Positions 17,183 through 25,786 of a DNA stretch of 64,000 nt are shown piece by piece. The notes under the pieces are model-generated. The model saw only the letters and a program-made list of their open reading frames with translations. It was not told the origin of the DNA and made no database searches. The DNA comes from Microbacterium sp. MAH-37 (GTDB lineage Bacteria; Actinomycetota; Actinomycetes; Actinomycetales; Microbacteriaceae): positions 124,001 to 188,000 of the forward strand of contig NZ_WSEN01000010.1 of NCBI RefSeq assembly GCF_009758255.1, written 5' to 3'. Both the position numbers and the translations under genes were made by a program. Each line of letters begins with the position of its first letter. The stretch's first letter is position 1.

Positions 17183-19120
17183 TCAGTCGACGGATGCGGC
17201 GACGAGTGCGTGCGCGCTGCGCGCGCCGTCTGGCCAGGCGACGGTCACCTGCACGCCGTCGACCGCGACCTCCGGAGCGGATGCCGGAGCGGAGGCCCCG
17301 AGGTGGACCGCGGTCATGACCGGCTCGCCGATGCGGACCGGGAACTGCAGCACCGGGACGAGTGCCTGCGCTCCGAGCGGGCTCGCGCCGTCGCGCCGCA
17401 CGAGGCCCGGCACGCCGTCGGCGGACAGCGCGATGAGGGTGCTCGCCACTCCGTCGGCGAATGCCGCGGCCGAGGCATCCGTGGTGGATCCCTCGACGGC
17501 GTCGGCCGCGACCGGCCATCCGCCGACGCGCAGCTCGCGGGGCTCGGCGCCGGGCTCGACGTCGTGCACCGTCGCGATGCGGACCTCCCAGGCGCCGCGC
17601 ACGATCGACCAGGTGGAGAGGCGCCCGGCGAAGGCCACCTCTCCCGTGATGCCGGAGCCGTGCCGCACCTGGGCGGCGTCGGGGGCGATCCAATGCGCGT
17701 GCGCGCGGGAGCCGGCGATCGCGGTCTCGCCGTCGGAGTGCGCGGCGAGAAGTGTCATCCCGGCACGGTGCGTGCCGCGGCCGGCGGCGTCGACGAGCGC
17801 GACGGACTGCTCGAGGGGCTCGCCCCAGGCGCGGCCGTCGTGCAGCGGGGCGGTGACCGTGGAGTACCCGAGCCGGGCGTAGATCGGGGAGTCCCCCACC
17901 TCCGCGCCGGGCGAGGCGTGGTCGGCGCCGTGGTTGATCACGCGGACGATCCCGTCCGAGGCGGTGCCGGAGACGATCCAGCCCGCGGCCTCGACCACTC
18001 GCAGGTCGTCGGCGACGGCGGTCGGCAGCGGCCCGGCGGGCTCGGACCACACCGGGTGGTCGGCGGGAAGGGCCACGCCGAGCAGCCCCTTCGAAGCCCA
18101 GTAGGGCGACGAAGGACCGGAGTAGTTCTGCGCCAGACGGCGCCACGGGCCGAACCAGCCCATCGTCAGCAGGTCGTCGTCGTCGGGGCTGCCGTGCTCC
18201 TCGAAGTGCGCGACGATGCCCATCGCGGTGTCGCGCAGCGTTCCGGCCGGAGTGGACGGCACGCCGGCGAGCACACCCGCCCAGAACGGCGCGGCCGCGG
18301 CGAAACGGTAGATCAGGCTGCGGCCCTCGAACAGCGGCGCACCGTCGCCCCCGACCAGGTGCACGGCGTCCTGCAGATAGCGGTCGAGGGCGGCGATGTC
18401 GCGGCCGATGCGCTCGGCTGCGCCGAGCTCGCCGGCTCCCTGCATCCGAGACCAGAGCACGGGATAGAGGTGCAGCGCCCAGCCGACGTAGTGGTCGTAG
18501 CCGCGGTCGTCACCATCGGACAGCCAGCCGCCGGAACGCACGAAGGATTCGTGCAGGGCGAGGTCGGCGGCGATGTCGTCGGCGCTCCACGGTCCGCCGA
18601 CCGAGCGCAGGAACGTCTGCACGGTCACGCGGAACCAGAGCCAGTTGTTGCGCGGGTAGGTGTCGTCGCCGACCGCAGGAGCGAGGTAGTCGATCACGCG
18701 CTGCTGGGTCGTCGCGTCGAGACGGTCCCAGATCCACGGGCGGGTCATGTCGAGGATGACGGCGATGGATGCCGCCTCGACCTTGGCCTGCGGGTGCTCG
18801 TCGAGGCGTACCCAGCGGTCCTCCGCCTCGGGGTCGACCCCGGCGACGATGCCGCGCGAGTAGTCCCGGATGAGGTGGTCGACGCCCTCGCCACGGGCAC
18901 CGGCGATCCGGAATCCGGCGAGCAGGAACGTGCGGGCGAAGCCCTCGAGACCGTCGACCGCAGTGCCGTAGCCGCCGGCGTCTCCTGGCGGGGTGATGCG
19001 GGCGAAGTTCGGTGAGGCCCAGGCTGCGGCACCGCTGAGCAGCCGGTCGGCGAAGGCGACCAGCGCATCACGTGACCCGCTGCGCAGAGCGCTGGGCGAG
19101 GGCGATGAGGAACTGGTCAC
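17183..19120 (-). CDS. DUF2264 domain-containing protein
   Basis: 645 residues from GTG 19120, with AAGGAGA 6 nt upstream and no signal peptide, so cytosolic. The DUF2264 signature is spread over residues 25-370: GLEGFARTFLLAGFR, YPRNNWLWFRVTVQTFLR, GGWLSDGDDRGYDHYVGWALHLYP, EGRSLIYRFAAAAPFWAG and MGWFGPW...NYSGPSSPYWASKG. The helical front half probably forms an alpha/alpha toroid; the back half is beta-rich, like several lyases and hydrolases acting on uronic-acid polymers. No activity is firmly known for the family, which recurs in pectin and rhamnogalacturonan loci. Being first in an importer operon suggests it processes the imported oligosaccharide. Confidence 0.88.
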   Translation of the reverse strand: MTSSSSPSPSALRSGSRDALVAFADRLLSGAAAWASPNFARITPPGDAGGYGTAVDGLEGFARTFLLAGFRIAGARGEGVDHLIRDYSRGIVAGVDPEAEDRWVRLDEHPQAKVEAASIAVILDMTRPWIWDRLDATTQQRVIDYLAPAVGDDTYPRNNWLWFRVTVQTFLRSVGGPWSADDIAADLALHESFVRSGGWLSDGDDRGYDHYVGWALHLYPVLWSRMQGAGELGAAERIGRDIAALDRYLQDAVHLVGGDGAPLFEGRSLIYRFAAAAPFWAGVLAGVPSTPAGTLRDTAMGIVAHFEEHGSPDDDDLLTMGWFGPWRRLAQNYSGPSSPYWASKGLLGVALPADHPVWSEPAGPLPTAVADDLRVVEAAGWIVSGTASDGIVRVINHGADHASPGAEVGDSPIYARLGYSTVTAPLHDGRAWGEPLEQSVALVDAAGRGTHRAGMTLLAAHSDGETAIAGSRAHAHWIAPDAAQVRHGSGITGEVAFAGRLSTWSIVRGAWEVRIATVHDVEPGAEPRELRVGGWPVAADAVEGSTTDASAAAFADGVASTLIALSADGVPGLVRRDGASPLGAQALVPVLQFPVRIGEPVMTAVHLGASAPASAPEVAVDGVQVTVAWPDGARSAHALVAASVD

Positions 19121-19190
19121 GGGATCTCCTTCGAACGTCGTACCGGCCCGGGCTAGCGGGCGTCTAGTTCAGGAGATTAGCAACCGAAAT

Positions 19191-19238
19191 TGTTCAGTTC
19201 AAGGCGATTTGCGTTCTAACGTGAACGATCATGTTCGT
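19191..19238. promoter_or_regulatory. TGTTC-rich divergent control region
   Basis: The gap between the DUF2264 operon and the zinc-type dehydrogenase gene holds TGTTCAGTTCA (19191-19201), GCGTTCT (19211-19217) and GAAC-N6-GTTC (19223-19236, ending TGTTCGT). The words resemble those in the 12007-12051 and 588-605 regions. A DeoR-HTH hybrid, probably that at 10764-11870, is the likely binder. Confidence 0.35.
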
Positions 19239-19285
19239 TTCAGATTTCCCGCTCGGAGCGGCCCGGGAAGTGGTGAAGTAGAACC

Positions 19286-20308
19286 ATGCGCGCAGTCATC
19301 ATGCACGGCCCCGGCGACGTCCGGATCGAGGACGTCCCGGTTCCGGAGATCATCCTGCCCACCGATGCGATCATCCGCGTCACCGCGGCCTGCATCTGCG
19401 GATCGGACCTGTGGCCGTACCGCGGGATCGAGAAGCAGAAGCGGCCGACCCGCATGGGCCACGAGTACATCGGCGTCGTCGAGCAGATCGGCACTGAGGT
19501 CCGCGACATCAAGGTCGGCGACTTCGTGGTCGGCTCGTTCATGGCCTCCGACGGTGTCTGCGAGATCTGCCAGGCCGGATACCAGTCGCGGTGCATCCAC
19601 GTGGTCGGCATGGGCTCGATCGGCACGCAGGCCGAGTACGCCCGCATCCCCTGGGCCGACGGCACCCTTGTGCGCGTGGATGGGACCCCGTCGGATGCGC
19701 AGATGCGAAGCCTGCTCGCGGCATCCGACGTGCTGGGAACCGGGTGGTTCGCAGCAGTCGCCGCCGAGGCAGGAGCGGGGAAGACCGTCGCCGTCGTCGG
19801 CGACGGCGCGGTCGGGCTGCTCGGAATCCTCGCCGCGCGCGAGCTGGGCGCCGAGCGGATCATCGCGATGTCGCGGCATGCCGACCGGCAGGCGCTCGCC
19901 CGCAGCTTCGGCGCCACCGACATCGTCGAGGATCGCGGCGACGCCGGCGTCGCGCGCATCAAAGAGATGACCGGCGGGTACGGCGCGCATTCCACCATCG
20001 AGGCCGTCGGCACGCAGGAATCGATGGAACAGGCGATGCGAGCGACGCGCGCCGGCGGCCACGTCGGCTTCGTCGGTGTCTCGCACGGCGTGACGATCGA
20101 CGGCCGCGAACTGTTCTACTCCGGTGTGCACCTGCACGGGGGGCCGGCGCCGGTGCGCCGCTTCCTGCCCGACCTGATCGATCTGATCATGACCGACCGG
20201 ATCGACCCCGGCACGGTCTTCGACCTGACCCTCCCGTTCGACGAGGCCGCAGAGGGCTACCGGGCGATGGACGAGCGCCGCGCGACGAAGGTGCTGCTCG
20301 AGTTCTGA
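19286..20308 (+). CDS. Zinc-dependent medium-chain alcohol/polyol dehydrogenase
   Basis: 340 residues. The catalytic-zinc side shows Cys in ACICGSDLWPYRG (near 39) and the GHEYIGVVEQIG helix (His66-Glu67). A structural-zinc loop follows with GVCEICQAGYQSRC. The Rossmann domain has VAVVGDGAVGLLGILAA, and the substrate domain ends in DEAAEGYRAMDERRATKVLL. This matches the NAD(P)-dependent medium-chain family that includes sorbitol and threonine dehydrogenases. It is divergent from the DUF2264/importer operon with a shared control region, so a sugar or sugar-acid substrate is likely. Convergent with the LacI gene, 11 bp between stops. The exact substrate is open. Confidence 0.92.
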   Translation: MRAVIMHGPGDVRIEDVPVPEIILPTDAIIRVTAACICGSDLWPYRGIEKQKRPTRMGHEYIGVVEQIGTEVRDIKVGDFVVGSFMASDGVCEICQAGYQSRCIHVVGMGSIGTQAEYARIPWADGTLVRVDGTPSDAQMRSLLAASDVLGTGWFAAVAAEAGAGKTVAVVGDGAVGLLGILAARELGAERIIAMSRHADRQALARSFGATDIVEDRGDAGVARIKEMTGGYGAHSTIEAVGTQESMEQAMRATRAGGHVGFVGVSHGVTIDGRELFYSGVHLHGGPAPVRRFLPDLIDLIMTDRIDPGTVFDLTLPFDEAAEGYRAMDERRATKVLLEF

Positions 20309-20319
20309 GCCGAAGCCGG

Positions 20320-21291
20320 TCAGGCGCTCGCGCGCAGGATCAGCTCGGGCGTCGCGAGAGCGGGAGCGGATGCATCGGTGCCCTCGATCGCGGCGACGAG
20401 CGCCTGCACGGCCTGCTCCCCGAGAGCGTCGAAGTCCTGGCGGACTGTCGTGAGCGGAGGGCTGTAGTCCGCGGCATCCGCGACGTCGTCGAAGCCGATC
20501 ACCGCGACGTCGTCGGGGATCCGGCAACCGGACTCGCGGAGCGCGCGCAGCGCGCCGAGCGCCATCTGGTCGTTGGCGGCGAAGATCGCGGTCGCGCCCG
20601 GCAGCCGCGTCGTCTGCGCGTGGCCGGACGCCGCCGACCAGTCGCCGCGCGCGACCGCGGGCGCCTCGACGCCGGCGGCGGCGAGCGCCTCGCGCCAGCC
20701 GCGTTCGCGCTCGGATGCCGCGTACGAGCCGGCGGGGCCGGCGAGGTGATGCACGACCGGATGCCCGGCGGCGAGCAGATGCTCGGTGGCGGCACGGGCG
20801 CCGGCGGCGTGGTCGGTGCCGATGATCGTGAAGCGCTCGTCAGGCGGGGAGTCCACGACGACGAGGCGGAGCCCCGCGGATGCTGCATCGCGGGCGAGCG
20901 CGGTGGCCTCGTTCAGCACCACGGCGCCGTCGACGCCCTGGTCGTGCAGCCGGTCGAACGCCGAGGAGATGTCGCCGTCGGCGCCGAGGGTCACGACCGT
21001 GAGCGCGTACCCGCGGGATGCCGCGGACTCGGCGACGGCCTGCAGCATCCGGGAGTTGCCGACCGTGGCGAGCGTCTGCGCGACCAGGCCGAGAGTGTGG
21101 GTGCGGCCGGTGCGCAGGGCGCGCGCGGCGCGGTTGGGACGGTAGCCGAGGTCGGCCATCGCCCGCTCGACCCTGGCACGGGTCTCGGGATCGACCTTCG
21201 GGCTGTCGTTCGCGACGCGCGAGACGGTCTGCCCCGAGACGCCCGCGCGGGCGGCGACCATGGCCATCGAGACGCGCTGCTGCTGCGGCAT
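20320..21291 (-). CDS. LacI-family regulator of the galactose genes
   Basis: 323 residues. The N-terminal HTH and hinge are textbook LacI/GalR (VSMAMVAARAGVSGQTVSRVANDSPKVDPETRARVERAMADLGYRPNRAARAL), followed by a ribose-binding-like sensor domain to residue 320 (FAANDQMALGALRAL, GFDDVADAADYSPPLTTV). It is divergent from galT with 56 bp between starts. That gap holds TGTTGACGTGAACA over the galT start codon and a related ATGTTGACGTTACC over its -35 box. Repression of galT-galK and autoregulation, relieved by galactose or a metabolite, is inferred from position. Confidence 0.93.
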   Translation of the reverse strand: MPQQQRVSMAMVAARAGVSGQTVSRVANDSPKVDPETRARVERAMADLGYRPNRAARALRTGRTHTLGLVAQTLATVGNSRMLQAVAESAASRGYALTVVTLGADGDISSAFDRLHDQGVDGAVVLNEATALARDAASAGLRLVVVDSPPDERFTIIGTDHAAGARAATEHLLAAGHPVVHHLAGPAGSYAASERERGWREALAAAGVEAPAVARGDWSAASGHAQTTRLPGATAIFAANDQMALGALRALRESGCRIPDDVAVIGFDDVADAADYSPPLTTVRQDFDALGEQAVQALVAAIEGTDASAPALATPELILRASA

Positions 21292-21312
21292 CCGACTCCC
21301 TTCCCTCCGATG

Positions 21313-21354
21313 TTGACGTTACCACGGCGGCGCGCTACCGTGTTGACGTGAACA
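21313..21354 (+). promoter_or_regulatory. galT promoter with LacI-type operators; probable leaderless start
   Basis: TTGACG (21313-21318) and TACCGT (21336-21341) are separated by 17 bp. Transcription would begin at about 21348, which is the G of the GTG start codon, so the mRNA would be leaderless. The semipalindrome TGTTGACGTGAACA (21341-21354) covers the start site. A related half-site, ATGTTGACGTTACC (21310-21323), covers the -35 box. Confidence 0.6.
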
Positions 21355-22493
21355 TCCGCACTCTCGGCGCCGGCGTCATCGCGCGCGACACCCGCCTCGC
21401 AGACGACCGCGAGCTGATCTACTACGACGACCCCGGCACGACGCTCCCCGCCGAGCGCAGCATCGACACCCGCGACCTCGACCCCCGCCCCGAGACCGCG
21501 ACCATGCGGCAGGACGTGCTCACCGGCGACTGGATCACCTTCGCGACCAAGCGCCAGAATCGGGTGCTGATGCCCGGTGCCGACGCGGATCCGCTCGCGC
21601 CGCAGTCGCCGACGAACCCCTCCGAGGTGCCGTCGCTCTACGACGTGGCCGTGTTCGAGAACCGCTCCCCCGCCTTCGGCCCCGCCCTGGCATCCGCCGT
21701 CGGCGGCGCCCCGGCCGCGATCGATCCGCCTCGGGGGCTCGATGACCTGACCTCGATCGGCATCGGCCGCACCCGCACCAGCGTCGGACGCTGCGAGGTG
21801 GTCTGCTTCAGCCCCGAGCACGCCGGGTCTTTCGGCACACTGACGCCGACGCGCGCCCGCACCGTGATCGAGGCCTGGGCCGACCGCACCGCCGCACTGT
21901 CGGCGCTGCCCGGCATCGAGCAGGTGTTCCCGTTCGAGAACCGCGGCGAGGCGATCGGTGTCTCGCTGCCGCATCCGCACGGACAGATCTACTCCTACCC
22001 CTACGTGACGCCGCGCACGCAGCGACTGCTCGAGGTCGCTTCGCCCGATCTGTTCGCGCGCATCCTCGAGTCCGAGCAGGCATCGTCGCGAGTCGTGCTG
22101 CAGGGCGAGCACTGGACCGCGTTCGTCCCGTTCGCCGCGCGCTGGCCGCTCGAGGTGCAGCTGATGCCGCACCGGCATGCCACCGACTTCTCGGAGCTGA
22201 CCGACGCCGAGCGCGACGAGCTCGCCCCGCTCTACCTGCACCTGCTGCGCGGCGTCGACGCGCTCTATGACACGCCGACGCCGTACATCGCGGCGTGGCA
22301 CCAGGCCCCGGTGCGCGTCGGTCGCGACGCGATCCGGATGCGCCTGGAGCTGACCAGCCCGCGCCGCGCCGCTGACAAGCTGAAGTTCCTCGCCGGATCC
22401 GAGGCCGCGATGTCGGCCTGGACCGCGGAGATCCTCCCGGAGGACGCCGCCGCGCGCCTGCGCGACGCGATCGCTTCTGTTCCCGCCCCCTGA
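21348..22493 (+). CDS. galT: Galactose-1-phosphate uridylyltransferase
   Basis: 381 residues from GTG 21348. GalT exchanges galactose-1-phosphate with UDP-glucose in the Leloir pathway in the cytosol. The nucleotidyl-acceptor HxH motif is SLPHPHGQIYSYPYV with His209 and His211; other family segments are YYDDPGTTLP, RQNRVLMPGADADPLAP, YDVAVFENRSPAF and HATDFSELTDAER. No Shine-Dalgarno sequence precedes the start, and the predicted transcription start coincides with the start codon. galK follows after 114 bp containing an inverted repeat. There is no galE or epimerase in the window. Confidence 0.95.
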   Translation: MNIRTLGAGVIARDTRLADDRELIYYDDPGTTLPAERSIDTRDLDPRPETATMRQDVLTGDWITFATKRQNRVLMPGADADPLAPQSPTNPSEVPSLYDVAVFENRSPAFGPALASAVGGAPAAIDPPRGLDDLTSIGIGRTRTSVGRCEVVCFSPEHAGSFGTLTPTRARTVIEAWADRTAALSALPGIEQVFPFENRGEAIGVSLPHPHGQIYSYPYVTPRTQRLLEVASPDLFARILESEQASSRVVLQGEHWTAFVPFAARWPLEVQLMPHRHATDFSELTDAERDELAPLYLHLLRGVDALYDTPTPYIAAWHQAPVRVGRDAIRMRLELTSPRRAADKLKFLAGSEAAMSAWTAEILPEDAAARLRDAIASVPAP

Positions 22494-22520
22494 CCCACGC
22501 CTGCCCGCGCCCGACCCGTC

Positions 22521-22585
22521 GCAGAATCTCGGAGTTCTGCAGAATCTCGGACTGATCCCGGCATCCGCCTCCGAAATACTGCAGA
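22521..22585. repeat. GCAGAATCTCGGA repeat and inverted repeat between galT and galK
   Basis: GCAGAATCTCGGA occurs at 22521-22533 and again at 22539-22551. The second copy, extended to TCTGCAGAATCTCGGA (22536-22551), pairs with TCCGAAATACTGCAGA (22570-22585) at 14 of 16 positions across an 18-nt loop. GCAGAA...TTCTGC (22521-22540) is a competing shorter hairpin. Two alternative stems in a 65-nt leader could affect galK expression, or this is another dispersed repeat. Confidence 0.5.
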
Positions 22586-22607
22586 TCTCCGCCTGAAGGA
22601 GAACCTC

Positions 22608-23786
<1,179 letters not shown>

Positions 23787-23817
23787 TCGAGACCCATCCG
23801 GCGCCGTCCCTCCGCAG

Positions 23818-23878
23818 CTCCGGTCTCACTCGTTGCGGGTGCCTGCCCGGCCACACCTGCACCCATTGAGACCGGAAC
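23818..23878. repeat. Palindromic repeat R1, copy 2
   Basis: The left arm CTCCGGTCTCACTCGTTGCG with GGTG (23818-23841) pairs imperfectly with CACCCATTGAGACCGGAAC (ending 23878). It lies between galK and the acetyltransferase gene. Confidence 0.75.
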
Positions 23879-23907
23879 CGAGAGGTGAGCGACCATAGGA
23901 TGGCGGG

Positions 23908-24429
23908 ATGCTGATCCGCCCCGCCATCCCCGACGACGCGCACGGCATCGCGGTGGTGCACGTGCGGTCTTGGCAGGCGGCATACCGCGGGCTGCTGCCG
24001 CAGCCGGTGCTCGACGACCTGTCGGTCACCGAACGCGCGAAGGGCTGGCGACGCCTGCTGGAACCTCACCGTCGCGCAACTGGTCCGGACTCCCGCACGA
24101 TCGTCGCCGACGTGGACGGCCGCATCCTCGGGTGGGCGTCGTTCGGCGAGCCCCGCGAGGACGAGATCGCGGATGCCGGAGAGCTGTGGGGAATCTACGC
24201 GCATCCGGACGCCTACGGGACCGGCATCGGCCACGCCCTGATCACCGCCGTCGAGCAGTCGCTGCACGACGACGGACATCCGGTCGCGTACCTCTGGGTG
24301 CTGGACGGCAACGAGCGCGCCGCGACGTTCTACGAACGGCACGGCTGGGTCGCCGACGGCGCGACGAAGGTCGAGGAGCGCCCGCACCTGCGCCTCTTCG
24401 AGCGCCGCCGCGTCAAGCAGCTCGGCTGA
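23908..24429 (+). CDS. GNAT-family N-acetyltransferase
   Basis: 173 residues. The GNAT acetyl-CoA fold is clear: an N-terminal IRPAIPDDAHGIAVVHVRSWQAAYRGLLP, a central strand ELWGIYAHPDAYGTGIGHALI (motif A, with the Q/RxxGxG/A position read as AYGTGIG near 110-116), and a late LWVLDGNERAATFYERHGW (motif B). Substrates of such small stand-alone GNAT enzymes range from amines to antibiotics and cannot be told here. It is flanked by R1 repeats on both sides and shows no operon partner. It is probably an independent gene. Confidence 0.9.
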   Translation: MLIRPAIPDDAHGIAVVHVRSWQAAYRGLLPQPVLDDLSVTERAKGWRRLLEPHRRATGPDSRTIVADVDGRILGWASFGEPREDEIADAGELWGIYAHPDAYGTGIGHALITAVEQSLHDDGHPVAYLWVLDGNERAATFYERHGWVADGATKVEERPHLRLFERRRVKQLG

Positions 24430-24489
24430 GTGCCCGGCCTCTTGTCCCGGGAAGGACTCGTCCTCCACAGACGTCCGACTTTCCCCTGT

Positions 24490-24548
24490 TCCGGTCTCAC
24501 TCGTTGCGGGTGTTCCCCCGGGTACTACCCGCAACGAGTGAGACCGGA
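24490..24548. repeat. Palindromic repeat R1, copy 3 (best-formed)
   Basis: A perfect 21-bp inverted repeat, CCGGTCTCACTCGTTGCGGG plus T (24491-24511) with its complement at 24527-24547, extends to 22 bp with a 15-nt loop. It is the cleanest copy and defines the R1 consensus. Confidence 0.85.
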
Positions 24549-24681
24549 GCCACGAAAGAGGCTGTGGAGAACGGCTTCGAGCCAGGACATTACGCATCAG
24601 GGTGGAGCGCATGACGAAACGCCCGCACTGCCGCCCACTCTTGGAGACGTCTTCAGCGCCCCGTTCGCGTTACGAACGGGA

Positions 24682-25599
24682 GTGACATCCAGCCGTCTGC
24701 GAGCGAACGATCTCGACGCTCCCTTCATCGGCGTCCGCCGTGTCGTCGGCGCCGAGCGTGAGGGGACGAATGACGACAACCCGTACCTGGCGCAGGCGGC
24801 GCACCGTCGCAATCGCGCGCGTGATTACGCGCCACGCCTCACTCCGGGTCAGTTCCTCTCGCATGAAACCGCGGCCGCCTGGTATGGCGGTCCGCTTCCT
24901 CTGGTCGTGAACGATGAGGGCATCGTCGACCTTCACGACGCCGTGATCCACGTCGGCGTCTACGGGGCACGACCCCTGCCTCGGCATCGGGGCGTTCGCG
25001 GGCATCGCGACCGGAACATGCTCACGAACGTGCGCGTCGTCGATGGCGTGCCGGTGTCCTCACCGGCCAGCACGTGGGCATCACTCGGTCGTCTCGCGCT
25101 TCCCGATCTGGTCGCCTTGGGCGACTACTTCTGCCGAGTCTGGCGCGAGGGAGTCGGAAGGCCGGACGCCGGACGTCGACCCCTCGCGACGATCAACGAG
25201 CTTCGGCGTGAGGCCGAGGCCGGACGCCGCGTGGGTGTAGTCCGACTCCGCGAAGCACTCGACCTCATCCGAGAGGACTCATGGTCACCTCGCGAGTCGA
25301 TACTCCGTGTGGTCTTGTGGCAGTGGGGTCTGCCGGAACCGCAGCTGAACCGCGATGTCTTCGATGACGCAGGGCGATTCCTGGGCTGTGTCGACCTCTG
25401 CTATCCGGAGCAGAGAATCGCGATCGAATACCAGGGCCGGCATCACGAGGCCCAGTCCGTGGAAGACGCGGAGCGGATCGCGCGCCTCCGCGCCGCGGGA
25501 TGGATCGTGATCGAGGTCACCTCTGAACTTCTTGACGACCAGGACCGCTTGATCCAGGAGGTTCGCGAGGCACTGGCAGCACGCAAGTCGCATCGCTGA
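24682..25599 (+). CDS. DUF559 endonuclease-like protein with AbiEi-type N-terminus (probable 5' frameshift)
   Basis: Homologous-looking sequence begins before the conservative GTG start used here: PALPPTLGDVFSAPFALRTG is encoded in frame from about 24622. The natural start ATG 24611 (GGTGGA upstream, coding MTKRP) is in another frame; one missing base in the CGCCCGC run near 24620-24626 would join them. As it stands, that ATG frame ends at TGA 24683-24685, overlapping GTG 24682. The first 130 residues resemble AbiEi/DUF4095-like winged-helix proteins. The C-terminus (FLGCVDLCYPEQRIAIEYQG, then AAGWIVIEVTSELL) is a DUF559/Vsr-like PD-(D/E)XK fold. The role of these single proteins is unknown; a link to abortive infection is only suggested by family resemblance. 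Confidence 0.65.
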   Translation: MTSSRLRANDLDAPFIGVRRVVGAEREGTNDDNPYLAQAAHRRNRARDYAPRLTPGQFLSHETAAAWYGGPLPLVVNDEGIVDLHDAVIHVGVYGARPLPRHRGVRGHRDRNMLTNVRVVDGVPVSSPASTWASLGRLALPDLVALGDYFCRVWREGVGRPDAGRRPLATINELRREAEAGRRVGVVRLREALDLIREDSWSPRESILRVVLWQWGLPEPQLNRDVFDDAGRFLGCVDLCYPEQRIAIEYQGRHHEAQSVEDAERIARLRAAGWIVIEVTSELLDDQDRLIQEVREALAARKSHR

Positions 25600-25600
25600 C

Positions 25601-25745
25601 TCCGGTCTCAATCGATGCGGGTCCACCGACCCCGGACACCCACAACCGTTGAGACCGGAACCTGGAAGGCGCGGCGACCCCGACGCTCCGGTCTCAATCG
25701 ATGCGGGTCCACCGACCCCGGACACCCACAACCAGTGAGACCGGA
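25601..25745. repeat. Palindromic repeat R1, copies 4 and 5 in tandem
   Basis: Two nearly identical R1 copies (25601-25659 and 25687-25745) are 86 bp apart. Each has the left arm TCCGGTCTCAATCGATGCGG plus GT and a right arm ending TGAGACCGGA. The loops (CCACCGACCCCGGAC) are identical and the flank CCGGAACCTGGAA is duplicated too, so a whole 86-bp unit was copied. They fill the gap between the DUF559 gene and the convergent transporter gene. Confidence 0.85.
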
Positions 25746-25786
25746 ACCTGGAATGCAGGAGCGCTCCCGACAGGTCCGTCTCGAGG

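Noticed and set aside
25601..25745. Possible minimal CRISPR array
   Set aside because: The repeats are palindromes whose loop and flank are duplicated together; there are only two units and no cas genes.
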